Shown here: positions 34,933-46,747 of the stretch, piece after piece
Layout: the number at the start of each line of letters is the position of its first letter
Numbering within the stretch: the stretch's first letter is position 1
Assembly (NCBI RefSeq): GCF_010093535.1
Contig: NW_022985191.1
Location: 1-64,000 of the forward strand
Direction: 5' to 3'
Length of the DNA stretch: 64,000 bases
From: Lindgomyces ingoldianus
Lineage: Eukaryota > Ascomycota > Dothideomycetes > Pleosporales > Lindgomycetaceae
The notes under the pieces: generated by a model
The model's database searches: none
What the model was told of the DNA's origin: nothing
The model's input: only the letters and a program-made list of their open reading frames with translations
Program-made: the position numbers and the translations under genes

Positions 34933-35264
34933 CGTGCTGGGAGATGTGAGATTGACGTTGACTGAAGTCGCTACGTTAAGCCGTCCATGGTGTATCTTGG
35001 GCTGGGATTCGAGTGACAGCGCAGCGCACAGGCCCCGACTAAATATGTAAGCAGCCTGGCGCTCGAGACATGTACCTGGCTGCCAGGGTACATAGGAGGC
35101 TTGAAGCTCCTCTTCAAAGCCGACCCCCTCCTCCCCCCCCTCCACATTCTCATCTGCATAGTCACTCCATGCCAATTCATCTTCACGCCCTATATAGATC
35201 CCTATATATATCAAGGACAAGCATCCACCCTCTCTCTTCCATCGTTGTGCGACAATTCACCGCC
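34933..35264. promoter_or_regulatory. divergent promoter between DCAF7-like and CAB4-type genes
   Basis: 332 bp separate the two ATGs, with pyrimidine-rich tracts on the plus strand before 35265. Two housekeeping-type genes in head-to-head arrangement are likely to share regulatory elements; no specific site is identified. Confidence 0.5.
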
Positions 35265-36503
35265 ATGTCATTGCGGCACAGGGACCTCGACCGCTCGTTG
35301 CTGCTGCTTCCTCCTGCCCCGTCACCGCCAACTTATGCAGCCTTGAAGACGGCGTATGGCGCGTGTCTGTCCACTGTGCTGCAGAAGCTCTCCAGATCTC
35401 CTCAGAGATCGCATGCCCCGCCTATGCTCGACATTGCATTACCGTGTCCTCACCTGTATGGAAACTTAAACTCGCCGAGAGGCCCCTTATATGCATCCAC
35501 ACAGAGCCTGGTCGCAGGCCTCTACAAGCTCCTATGTGTCCTTGCGGCAAAGGACTCCATCGATACTGAGAATGCAGAAGGCGTCGACGCCCGCGTCATC
35601 TTGGTCGCCTATCCCCGCAACGGGAAGTTGGCCCAACCCTCTGATCGTGGAAGCGCCGACCAAGACGCCCAGGGCCCGGCTATTGGCCTGCATGCCCTCG
35701 CTCGCTGTCCACGACCGTGGGGGACCGTCTATTCGGTCGAGTCTGAAGAAGGGGAAGTCATTTTGAAAAATTTCCTCGCCCTGAGTCCTTCTGAGAGGAC
35801 GGTTTTGAGAGTCAGCGGCGGTATTGTCCCAGTCTCGTCCCCTCCTTCCCCTTTAGGCTCTGCCAAGGATGTCATTGCAGCGAAGAATTACCACGCTGTT
35901 GCAGTTGGCGGCACTTTTGACCATCTACACATGGGTCATAAGCTGCTACTAACCATGTTTGCCTTTGTGCTTGGAAGGAGGTCACCCGCCGACGACAACA
36001 AACAACCAAGCAGCCTCACTATTGGCATTACCGGTGATGAACTCCTCAAAAACAAGAAATATGCCGAGTATCTGGAAAGCTGGCAGGACCGTCAACAAGC
36101 CGCGCATGACTTTCTCTCGTCCGTGATTCACTTCGGACATCCGGACGATGGGAGAATCCACATCGAGGAGATGACGGTCCCTGGACCCAATGGCCATGCT
36201 GTTCATGTGACCTACCCGTCCAACCTCGTGGTCAAATACGTGGAAATATGGGATCCTTTTGGCCCCACCATCACCGACGAATCCATTTCCGCACTGGTTA
36301 TCTCGGGCGAGACAAGAAGTGGCGGCAAAGCTGTCAACGACAAGCGGGCAGAAAGAGGGTGGGGTCCGTTGGATGTGTTCGAGGTTGATGTCCTCGACGC
36401 CGGCGAAGAGGAAAAGCTGGACGAGACGTTTCAAAGTAAGTTGAGCAGCACCGAAATTCGACGAATGCAGAGCGAGCGGGCCAGACCACAAGCTCATGCT
36501 TGA
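35265..36503 (+). CDS. CAB4: pantetheine-phosphate adenylyltransferase (CoA biosynthesis)
   Basis: Single exon of 412 residues starting MSLRHRDLDRSL; the open frame upstream of 35265 has no ATG with support. The C-terminal half is a nucleotidyltransferase: VAVGGTFDHLHMGHKLLL has the HxGH motif for ATP, GITGDELLKNKKY is conserved in eukaryotic PPATs, and SSTEIRR is the ISSTxIR signature. It transfers AMP from ATP to 4'-phosphopantetheine, the fourth step of CoA synthesis. The N-terminal 200 residues form a fungal extension that lacks a dephospho-CoA kinase domain, unlike animal CoA synthase, so this is monofunctional. It is divergent from the DCAF7-like gene. Confidence 0.85.
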   Translation: MSLRHRDLDRSLLLLPPAPSPPTYAALKTAYGACLSTVLQKLSRSPQRSHAPPMLDIALPCPHLYGNLNSPRGPLYASTQSLVAGLYKLLCVLAAKDSIDTENAEGVDARVILVAYPRNGKLAQPSDRGSADQDAQGPAIGLHALARCPRPWGTVYSVESEEGEVILKNFLALSPSERTVLRVSGGIVPVSSPPSPLGSAKDVIAAKNYHAVAVGGTFDHLHMGHKLLLTMFAFVLGRRSPADDNKQPSSLTIGITGDELLKNKKYAEYLESWQDRQQAAHDFLSSVIHFGHPDDGRIHIEEMTVPGPNGHAVHVTYPSNLVVKYVEIWDPFGPTITDESISALVISGETRSGGKAVNDKRAERGWGPLDVFEVDVLDAGEEEKLDETFQSKLSSTEIRRMQSERARPQAHA

Positions 36504-37839
36504 TATACCCGGTGATATCTGGACGACATTACGCGTACGCCATGGCTGCTGTACTCGCCTTGTGTAAGGAGGATGAGACATGTCCATAGACATTGGAGTG
36601 GCAGTTGGTAGGCAGGTGGTCATCGAGTTAAAGTCTCATGGCTCAGCCTGGATGTTTGAGAGATCGCCCGGGGGCTGTTTCTGTACGACGATCATGGGCC
36701 TCTGTGCCGTCAAGCCACACGGACACCTCATGGATCCGATCCGCATGATGCAAAGGGTAGGTCTTGCAATGGGGGACAGGGAGTGGGACGATACCGAGCC
36801 CACGGCGCTTCTCGAAAGGGCCAGAGGCGTTCCGTGGGAGACGGGCTGCGTGAGGCATATCGCGTGAGGGAGATGACCGCAGTCATATGCACGTAGCGAT
36901 CCTTCACCGCGCAACACTACCAAAAACGCTCGTGGAGGAGCGGCCTTGGTCAGAACTCGGTGGCAGCGGAGTTTACACACAGACAAGCCCTGCAACACGT
37001 TTCAGCCCTCCAAGGCTATTGTGCTCTTGTGTCGTCACTGACACTCTGCTCTCGGCTGTGGGTATAACGCAAACCCAAGTCGACGGGTATCGGGTGCCCT
37101 TCGTCATGTCGCCGGAGGACCATTGGAGTCCCAGGCGCTTGACGAGCTGCATGCTTCGCTGGCAACGCATCCAGTAACCCCGGGGTGTGATTCGAGCGCT
37201 GCGGGTCGATGTGGGGAGCGTGCGATTAGACCTCAAATCAGAACAGCGCAAGGAAGGGTCCCCCTGGGCGCAGACATGTGGTGTCAAGCAATGAATCGAG
37301 GTGTTTTCGCTCGGGAGGAACCATTTGTTCCCGCTCCATCCTTTGCATGAAAATTCAGTCATGTGATCACTAAACCCTAAAGCGCACAGTTCGCTGTCCC
37401 CCATTGGCCCGCGGGCTATGCTTGTCGTTGTTAGACGGGCTTGGATGCGCAAAGGTGCAGGCCTGCTTTCCCAAGTGTCCAGTAGTTCTTCACACCTTCA
37501 ATCAACGCTTAGCTGACCGCTGGAGGAGAGGTCATGTTACAGCCCGCAGCTCCGTTTGCTCCAGGGCTCTATTTCTTCCTTACTGTGCCCCTCCATCCGC
37601 TCCACGTTCACGCGGCCCCGTCAAGCATCAAGCATCACCATCCACAACACCACGCCGCCAGCTGAGTCCACCGCTATCACCTTGCCGCCCCTGCTGCTAC
37701 CACGCCGCCCGGCCCGATCCTTCTGCCGTAGCCGTTAGATAAATCCGCGCGGCGGCTCGCTCTTCCCTCTCTACCAGAGCCAAAGATCCACCCGTAGCCA
37801 GTTTTGTCCCGTGGTAAATGGTGTCCTCGTCCCGAAATA
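36504..37839. other. intergenic, no supported gene
   Basis: About 1.3 kb with overlapping short frames on both strands and no motif. The end is C-rich promoter-like sequence before the F-box gene. Confidence 0.5.
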
Positions 37840-39449
37840 ATGGGCATCCTCAACTTGTCCAACGAGCTTCTTCGTGAGATCCTCGACCACATTGAATCGG
37901 ACCCTGAGAAGCTAGTCAGTCTCGATCGCCGTGCCTATCTCTCGCAGGAGAGTTTCAAGCCTCCGCCGCCACCGGACCGGGACCAAGCTCAAAACATCGC
38001 GAGCTTCCGGCTCACGTGCAAGAGATTCTCGGAACTCGGCGCCGTTCACCAGTTTGCGCGAGTCACCACTCGATTCTCTAGGAAAGGCCTGAAGCGCCTA
38101 GAGAACATTGCCGGGCAGGAGCACCTTGCACGGCATGTTAAAAAATTCAGCTACATGGTGCCGTTCTTCTACGTCGAGGGTTCTCTCCAATTTCCCGTTC
38201 TGGAAAGTGCACGCATGACTAACAGCTCATAGGGCGGGAACGCGTTCGGGACCTACTGCCTTCCTTACCGGAGAGTCTCGGCTTCTTAGACGTCAGACAC
38301 TTTGTGCGTAAGGTCAATGAGCAAAAGGAGATCGTCCAGACCAAGGAGGATGTCCGAGTCTTGAACAAGGCCATCTCCGCATTCACTTCTCTGCAACACG
38401 TGCAGATCCTTCGGTTGCAGGATCAGGAGGATGGCATGCTTATCTCCTACATACGTCAGCATGACCAGCTCAACCAGCTAGTCGAATTAAAGTGGCCGCC
38501 AGCCTGCTCTCATTCTACCAAAACCATTGGGGCGGCACTTCTCGCCTCAAGATCCCCCTGCACACGTTTCTCATCGCCCATGCTCAGTCCTCAGAGTGCT
38601 CTAGGCTTAGCAAACGATCCCCCAAACACGTTTGCAGTCCTTGCAGAGCGTCTCACTTGCCTAGAGTTGCACTTTGACGACGGAACGGATCTGGACAATC
38701 GGATGAGGGAACTCTCCACTCTGTCTCGGGTCGTGTTCAACGCTGCCAAGAATATGCAAGCGGTGCATATAGGATTTCCCTCGCATAGGCCGTTAAGCCT
38801 AAAATTAGAAGAGATATTTCACAATGTGAAGTGGGACAAGCTGTTAGCTTTTGGGATACAAGCATGGAGACTCGATGCAGATGAGATAATTGCATTAGCT
38901 CGGCGGCACCGAGAACGGCTTCGAGGCTTAAGGCTAAGAGACGTGTTGTTGAAAGATGGCAGCCGGTGGAAAGATGTGCTTGCCTACCTTCGCAACGACA
39001 TGGCCAGGTTAGATTGGGTGAGTCTACGGAGGATCGACTATGAAAAGCACTTCGACGAACAATGGGTGCTCGGCGCCGAAGTCCCCGACGACCCTCCAGG
39101 TGGCGGTAGTGACAGTGACGACGAAAGTGACGACTGGGATCCTCACGGTGACACAGAAGACGACATACCAGATCCTCATCACGGTGATGATGACAGTGAA
39201 GGTTCGCGAGACGATTCCGATTCGGAGGCGGGCTCGGACGAGCCGGAGCAAGGAGGCAATATGGATTTTCCCCCACTCTCTCCAGACACGCCAGCGTCGG
39301 TGCCATGGTGCAACTGTAATGGTCGCACCGGCTACCCAGACAGTGCAGACGCGCTTGGAGATGACGGCGTGGCGGTGAGTTATTCGCAGCGGAAAATGTG
39401 GGAGAAATGGGTGGTTCGAAGACCCTGTACTGAGCACAGCCACAAGTGA
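37840..39449 (+). CDS. F-box protein with acidic C-terminal region
   Basis: Exons 37840-38179 and 38233-39449 give 518 residues. The 53-bp intron has a weak GTTCTC donor, a GACTAAC branch site and an ATAG acceptor. The N-terminus is F-box-like: LNLSNELLREILDHIESDPE followed by NIASFRLTCKRFSELG. The middle resembles the leucine-rich substrate-recognition region of fungal F-box proteins (LTCLELHFDDG). Near residues 420-470 is a strongly acidic stretch of D, E, S, G and H. It probably recruits targets to an SCF ubiquitin ligase; target unknown. The start is chosen because the F-box begins immediately after it. Confidence 0.75.
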
Positions 39450-41118
39450 AGTGGAAGAGGGAAAATTAGAGCCATGAGAGATATCTCCAGCCACACCTAT
39501 CTTCCGCACACCACCTGCTCCTCTCGGAGCTCGTTCATTCTTCTCCATCAGACATGCCGCATATCTCATCTGCACCGTTACCCCGCCCGAAGGCTCTTCA
39601 CCGATTATTTTCGTATATTACGGAAAGTAAAGCAGCAGAAGTCACGCATAGAAAGCTCCATGCGGGCAATCAATTAGCCTATGCCTGCTCGGACAGACCA
39701 CAATCCGCAAACCCCACAACAAACAACGCATCTGCAATCCTAGCGTTGGTTGATAAAGACCTCGGCGCTTCTGCATCCCGCTCATACACGTACGGACATT
39801 GGAGGTACATACATCCGGACAACGAAGACTTTTTCCCTCTCGCAGCGCATCGGGCCGCTTGCCTGACCCTCTCCTCATGTTGGATGGCGTTTCCTGTGTC
39901 CAATGACCATGCATTAATTCAGCGACTTGCATTTTGCAAATGCAGATTTTAGCCCCAGTGTCTGCGGCCTCGACATGTGGCCCCGGCCTCCAATGCACTG
40001 ATGGCGCCCGTGGTCGCTCTTTTTCTTTGGATGATATTTCCCCCTGGCTTTTTGCATTGGATTGGCGCAAGACACATTATGTACTCTTCTTGCTTCTGTC
40101 CCTTTCCTTCACCTCTCGATTCATGCCTCCGAGGCTTAGGCCGCGTTACATCTCCGCCCCCATGTTTTTCTCGTCTAGTCTTGTTCGTTTGGATTCTTAG
40201 AGTGCATCGACTGTCCGCCGCAAGTTGATTGGCTTATCTGTCTGTGCGGACTCAGAGTCCTGCGTGCGCTGCATTTCCCGGAACTCCACCCATCGTCGGC
40301 GGCTATCGATCGTACAGCAGTACAGCCCCATGTTTGGTCACCTTTCTCCACTTCCAGCACTTAGGTTTTTTTCTTGTCTTCATTAGGCGCAGGAGGTCAT
40401 CGTTATCAGCACAGCACAGCACAGCACATTGTTATTTAGACATACTTATCCACCCATCCATTCATCCATTCATCCATTCATCTCTCTTCCTTCAGCTAAT
40501 AGCATCTCTATGTATGACTCCCTCAGAAATACTTTCAAGTCGTAACGCAGTGCTCCATCGACTTCCATTGCATTTCTATACACGTACGTATAAGGTAGAG
40601 TTCAATGAAATGAAGGTGCAATAAAATTCCCCAAGAGGACCTTACAGATCTTATTTGGTTGGCTTTTGCACGTCTCCGCTGAGTCCGCTCGCTAATGATT
40701 TTGATGGTGCGCATTCCAGAGTCTCGGAATTGGACTGGACGTGCTATTGGGTTCGGATACCTTCGACACTGCCAAACGCATACCAGCGATTTAGGCTAGG
40801 TGAACTTTGGGTTGAGTACAGGAGTGTTCATCGTGTGATTCAGACGTGACAAGAATCCAATCAGACCACCTGGGTTCGAAGGAGCGAAATGATATTGCGG
40901 TCTTACTCCACCCATCCTTTGAAAGTTCAGGTTTACAGGCAGCATGTGTCAACCGCCACAAAGCTGCCAGCCATAACGCCCTCGGGTGTTTATCAGTTCA
41001 GTTTTACCTATCCTCGCAATGCTAAAACATATGTAGGAGCAGAGAGAACTCAGAGCCAAAGGAAGCAAGTTCCATTAAAATTCTGCACCAATTCCATTCC
41101 ATTTTGAACTATACCAAT
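39450..41118. other. intergenic, convergent 3' regions with short tandem repeats
   Basis: No gene supported. Contains CAGCA repeats at 40407-40428 and CCATTCAT-type repeats at 40455-40483. Lies between the convergent F-box gene and SPT5. Confidence 0.55.
40407..40483. repeat. microsatellites (CAGCA)n and (CCATTCAT)n
   Basis: Two short perfect arrays about 25 bp apart in non-coding sequence. Confidence 0.7.
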
Positions 41119-44100
41119 TCAATCATACCTAGGATCCTCGTCCAATCCACTTGGAGCGGGCGTCTCAGGTCCACCAGCCCATGGCGTTTCGGGAGCCCAG
41201 GCACCGGGTGTTGGGGCCGCAGTTGGCGTTGCCCCATACCCGCCTCCATACCCGCCGTATCCCCGAGGTGTCGGGTGCGCAGCAGAATCTCCGGGAGTCG
41301 GTGCTGAATAATTGCCAGGAGTAGGAGCGTCCAACGGTGCACCACCTGGAGTTGGTACTGAGTATTCTCCAGGCGTTGGAGCCGAGTATGGACCGGGAGT
41401 CGGAGCATTGTATGCACCTGGCGTTGGAGCGGAGAGACTGTTGGAAGGTGATTTCGAGGGTGCGCCACTCCATGTTGGATCTCCTGGGGTACGACCCCCA
41501 GAAGAGTTGAAGCCTGTTCCGTAAGAGGTTCGTGACCCATCATTGCCGCCGTAGGCTGTGGCTCCGCCGTAAGCTGTCCGGGAACCATCGCCTCCATATG
41601 CTGTACGAGATCCATCACCGCTATAAGCAGTTCGAGATCCATCCCCTCCGTATGCCGTACGCGATCCATCGCCGCCGCCCCAGCCAGGAGTTCGGCCTCC
41701 GCCCCAAGACGGGCCTCCGGGTGTGCGGCCTCCCGCAGGCGTACCCCATGATGGTCCATTTCGAGTTGGGTTGCCCCAGGCTGGAGTACGTCCACTGTTA
41801 TAGGCAGGCGTGGAACCAGAGTATCCACCACGAGCGCGGTTTGGAAACTTACCGCCGAATTCCATACTGTTACCAGTGACAGGATCTTTGACACCACAGA
41901 GATCTCTTTTGATCGAGATGATTTTGTTCTTGGTGTGCAGCTCTACACGAGCCTCATCATTCATCGTGTCTTTCACAATACCAAGCAAGCCTTTATACGC
42001 CCCTTTGCGAATCGTGATAGTCTTCCCAATAAGTCTGTCTCGACCCATGCTTCGTGGAGGAGGCATGGCATTGCCGTTTGAACCACCCTGCTGGATAGCA
42101 GGATTCAGTTTCCCGAGATCTGGACCAGTTGCCTGGGTACGACCGCTCTTCGCTGCGAGAGTGGTAACGTTGGTACTCCGAACGACAAAAATACCATTGT
42201 TCTCGACCTCATTTCTGTTGTGAACGAAAAGAACGCCCCTGTGGATGTAGAGAACGTAGCCTGATCGGCCTTCTCCACCGTGCTCCTTGACTAGGTCGTC
42301 ATTTCGAATTTCTGATCCGTCTCGATCCGTAGCTACAGCATTGCGATTCCTTCCGAGGATAGTAGAGACTTGAGAATGAATCAGGGTACGGAGGTTACCG
42401 TTCTGGTCCAAAATACGAAGGACCTCTCGATCGACCTTTACGACACAACCTACAGTTGCGGCACTAATCAATTGTTAGCAACGAGCCTCGACAGAAAGAA
42501 GAAGATACTTACTCGATCTGCACTAGGTCGTTGAGTTCGAAGTCGGAGTCGTGTCCAAGCGTAGCTGAGTCAGCTGCCCTCTTTAGGTCCCTGCTGAACA
42601 CCGTGATTTCCTGCTGTGTAGAGTCGCAGAGCAAGGTAACTTTGTCGTCCTTGATCTTAGTAACAAGACCTACTTCATCGATGTACTTGCTCCCGCCAAT
42701 AACTTTGACGTGGTCACCGTCACGGAAGAGCTTTCGCAGAGTCTTGACCGGAGCCTCGATTCGTCGACCGTTCAAGGGACCCTCCGTCACTCGAAGCGTG
42801 ACAATATCTCCTCGCACTGAGACGGTAGTACCGCGAACGCCTTTTTGCTCACCATCGTAGATTTCTACATTGTCACCAGCAGCAAAGATAGAGCCGGTTT
42901 GCGCAGCTTTCTGGGCAGCCTGAACCGCAACGAGGTCGAGAGTCTCTGTTCCGTCGGCGCTCGTGACGGAGAAGAATTGCATCTCTTCCATTCGTGGATT
43001 CACGTTCCCAGCGTTGACATGGTTGATCTTGACATCCTTAATAAGGAACCCGTTCTGGTAATCGTCCCCCTTGTATGTGAATGTCTTCTGGCCGCCAGAA
43101 CCTGCCATATTCAGATGCTTCATGTGCTTCTTTTTCGCCTCGTTCTCGTTGAAGAGCTTAGGTGGCGGGCGCTCTGTTGTCCTGCCAAAATTGCCTCGCT
43201 TCCGCTTAGTGCCATCAGTTCCAGCATTGGCGTCCTCTCCAAGACCATAGTCGAGCCGAGGAACCAGTTGAACTGTGCAATCCAAGCCGTTGGCATGGAC
43301 CTCGACGACTTTGGCCAAGTCGCCTTTGTACAAGGCTGGCCGCAGCATGCGGACGAACTTGCCCTCCTCAAGAGGGTCCCGTTTCCGCTTCCGGAGAAGG
43401 TCTGGACGCTCCTTAACCTCGATAGCAATCTGCGGCTGGCCCATGAAGACATTGGGGATGTTCTCAATCAAGGAAATCATGTCCTGCTTCGCATCGGCTT
43501 CGACATAGATATAACCTGTCATTGTCCCTCCACGCTCAAAGGCCGAGTAGACACGAACTGGCCGCCCAGCATGGTTCAATTCGTCGATGCGTTTCATGAT
43601 GGCCATAATTACCTCCCTCTCTTTTCCCGGCCTGCATTTGGCGCCCCAGATGGACGGGTCGTTGACGGTAGGAAGGGATAGCGGAACAGCACCAGCGGCA
43701 GCCTTTTGGGCGCGCTGCATCTCTCTGCGACGGTATTTCTCGTCGAGTTCTTTGGCGAGCTGTTCAGCGTCCTTCTGGGCATCAACCTGGCGCTTCATGT
43801 CGAGCTCGCGGTGGCGGCGGTCATCGAGGTCAGCGCCGGCCTGCTCATCGAGATCATCGGGGTGGACTTCTTCGATGCCACCTTCATCGTCGCCTTCTTC
43901 CTCCTCCTCGTCTTCGTCATCAACTTCGGCTTCAACATCAAGGAAGACATTTCGACGCTGTTTCTTCCTTCGCTTGTGCGGACGTTGAACTACATCTTCA
44001 TCGTCGTCGTCATCTTCTTCTTCGTCGTCGTCTTCTTCTTCTTCATCACGTCCAGCGCCTTCGTCCTCGTCTTCCTCGTCTTCTGCCTGCTGCCTTCTCG

Positions 44101-44251
44101 GAGCAGCCTGGTCTTCGTCGTCATCGTCGTCGCCATGGGCACTAGGTCTCACATCTCCATTTGTCGCGATGTCGTCCTCGTCAACCATTGGCGCGGGGTT
44201 GAAGCCATCGTCCTCCGAGTCGGAGCCGTTGTGAGCATCGTACCCTGACAT
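41119..44251 (-). CDS. SPT5: transcription elongation factor SPT5
   Basis: Exons 44251-42513 and 42463-41119, joined by a 49-bp intron (GTAAGT to ATTAG), give 1027 residues, the usual size. The start MSGYDAHNGSDSEDDG leads a long acidic region of D and E. An NGN domain follows (WGAKCRPGKEREVIMAIMKR to AIEVKERPDLLRK), then several KOW segments (FVRMLRPALYKGDLAKVVEV, FAAGDNVEIYDGEQKGVRGT, RDGDHVKVIGGSKYIDEVG, LIGKTITIRKGAYKGLLGIV). The C-terminal region has GSRTAYGG units and TPG-x-Y-x-AP units, substrates for CTR kinases in other fungi. With SPT4 it clamps RNA polymerase II during elongation. A GGAA-repeat tract lies in the leader. Confidence 0.92.
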
Positions 44252-44680
44252 TGTGGCTGATGTGACGAGTGTGCGACTACAAAGCGAAAGGTAGATAGGT
44301 AGATGCGGAGATGGCGGAGGGAAGTGTCGGTGGCGGACCAGCTCGCTGCGGATGTTTGTCCACCAGAGGACTGTGCGAGAGGAGGGGGAGCAACGGGTGT
44401 GGAGGGGAAGAAGGAAGGAAGGAAGGAAGAGGAAGGAAAGGAGGAAGGACAGCTGCCGTCTTTGTTCGAGGTGAAGGTGAGCCGGTGCCAAAAGAACTGG
44501 CTTATGTCATCGGGCCCCAGCGCCCGCACTTACCAGCCTCTAGTCTTGGCATTCGTGATGTCGACTACTCCAACTACATCCCCACCATCATCCACTCGTC
44601 GAAGACACTACGTTTTACCAAGTATGTGCATCACAATTGTGGAATCCATCTATGCCTCCATTCACAAACTACTTTTTCCG
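44252..44680. promoter_or_regulatory. SPT5 upstream region with GGAA repeats
   Basis: On the plus strand 44411-44448 is a GGAA/GGAAG run, i.e. a TTCC-rich tract in the SPT5 sense. It lies within the presumed promoter or 5' leader. No gene. Confidence 0.5.
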
Positions 44681-45839
44681 TCAAAGTCTAGCTTTCTGCT
44701 CTGCTTCCGTCTCAATGTCCACTTCCATCCCCTCATTGATCCTCAATATTGCTCTGCCCCAAGTTTTGTGCATTTGCAGGTCTTCCAACGCGCGGCATAT
44801 CTCTCCGAGGCCTTGGTACTGTTCCTTATAAATGACAGGCTTGATCCTTCCAGCCTCCACCAGTCCCATGAATCCATCCCAAGCTTCTTTCGTTCTTTCG
44901 GGGAGGCGCCTTCCGTCTTCGCCAAACCGCTGTAACACAACCCCGTTAGCATTCGTAGACTGCTCCTCTTCTGTATGCGGACAAGGCTTACATAGCCATG
45001 CACTGTGATGGACTTCAGCAGAATCCTGTTAGCCCGCACTTCCTCAATCTTCCCTCCTCTGGCAGCGAATCCGACAATCACAAGCCGGCCCCTGTATCTC
45101 AGACACTTCAGGCCGCTCTCAATAGCGCCAATGGCATCGTATACTACGTGGACTCCTTCACCGTCCTCTGTCAGTGCCTTGACCTCATCTTCCCAGTTGG
45201 ACGCATGGTAGTCGACTACCCCATCTGCTCCAAGATTCCTCATCATTTCGGCCTTCTCCTCATCCCCAACAACGGTTATCGCTCTAGCGCCGATAGCCTT
45301 TGCGATTTGGACAGCCATCACCCCCAGCCCTCCTGAAGCTCCAAGTATCAATGCTGTTTCTCCCTGCTGAAGATTCGCCACTGAGATCAGGCTCCCCCAG
45401 CTCACAGCTCCAGAGGCCCCAACGGCGCATGCTTCTGCATTGCTCCACCGACCAGGGACTCTCCTTACACTCCCTTCATCCACACATATGCTTTCGGCAT
45501 AAGACCCAAGCCCTCCGCCAAACACTCTTGTTCCCGGTCTGAATGGTGAAGATGCGGGCGATGATGTGACGATACCAGCAAATTCATTTCCAAGGATGAA
45601 AGGCGGTTGCACATGGCGGTGATTGTTCTGGTGCAGCCCTTGTGCGTAAAGCGTGTCGACATGAGTGACGGCAGCATGCGTTATCCTGACGTGGAGATCC
45701 TTGGGGCCCTTGGGTTGAGGTATGGATGCTTCTCTAGGCTTTAAGCTAGCAAGGTCCTACACATTAGTCAGCAATTGCAAAGGTATGTGACCCTTTGGAA
45801 GCTCACCGACACGAACTGGTCGATCACGATAGCCTTCAT
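44681..45839 (-). CDS. MDR-family NAD(P)H quinone oxidoreductase-like protein
   Basis: Exons 45839-45807 (MKAIVIDQFVS), 45756-44992 and 44929-44681 give 348 residues; introns are 50 and 62 bp and both fit phase. The fold shows HAAVTHVDTLYAQG, LGNEFAGIV, the dinucleotide-binding turn LILGASGGLGVMAVQIAKA and NLGADGVVDY. YRGRLVIVGFAARGGKIEEV and NRILLKSITVHGY follow. No catalytic-zinc cysteine pattern is seen, so it belongs with the zinc-free quinone-oxidoreductase branch. It should reduce quinones or enals with NADPH. The tiny 33-bp first exon is supported by a consensus GTGAGC donor and a GTAG acceptor. Confidence 0.8.
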
Positions 45840-46747
45840 GGCTCAATTGGTAATTGAGATAAGGATGGAAACATTCTTTTTCAAGTACTCAAAGAACATG
45901 TGGTACTTTAAAGTGAAGTTAAAGATGGGTGTGACGCGTTACGGGAGATCGACAGTGGGGTTGCATTGCCGAGGTTTGGGTACACTAAAATGAAACTGTC
46001 GAGTACTCCGGGTCTCATCTTCCGTCACTTCATATTCAGACTAACATGCAAGTTTACCCATTTTAGAATGTGTAGTACGTCAGATAATGTACTACCTTGG
46101 CCTAAGGCGAGGAACGCATTTAGCAGTCTGGCACGAGCGCCTCACCGCTCACGCTTCATTCTACAATCTCATGCAGAAGAGACATCAAGATAACGAACCT
46201 GAGACTCCAATTGCATATCTCTTCGTCTCTTTCTCCCACTCTCTCTCCTTCCCTGCCTCCCTCCCTCCACCCACCTGTTGTCTACCTTCATACTCGGCAT
46301 TCACACTGGTCGAGCCTTTCACCTCTCCCCTAGCCCTTGTTTACTATGGCGCGACGCGTTCTAACTCGGGTCTCCAGGGTTTATGCACTTCTCAGTCACA
46401 AACGCGCTCGAGCGTGGCGTTGGCTTCGCCCATTTCCTTTCCTCCTTCCCTCTCTTTCTTGTCACTTCCTCCACCCACCAGTACAAGATAGTAACAGTTG
46501 TACTTTCTTCATCATTACGAAATGGTCATTTGCAAGTGGGCACCGGACACTGTAGTCCAGAACGCCCAAGTGTTCAAATGGGAGCCAGTCAACCTCGCTA
46601 TAGCGCCAGCGTCAAAAGAAATGCCTGAGATTATGGATGTGGGCGTTGATGCAGACGTTGAGCAAAGCATGACTATCACACCTAGCAGAAACTTTCAGAA
46701 TACGCTGACTCAGAGGACCAGATATATCGGATTGCTTCGAAGACGTC
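45840..46747. other. intergenic between divergent genes
   Basis: Promoter region of the quinone-oxidoreductase gene and of the next plus-strand ORF. A plus frame from 46522 (ATG) runs to 46935 in a different frame from the next ORF; I found no intron joining them. Confidence 0.45.

Noticed and set aside
42845..44248. Long plus-strand frames (42845-43681, 43706-44248) opposite SPT5
   Set aside because: They are antisense shadows of a strongly biased coding strand; SPT5 domains are clear on the minus strand.
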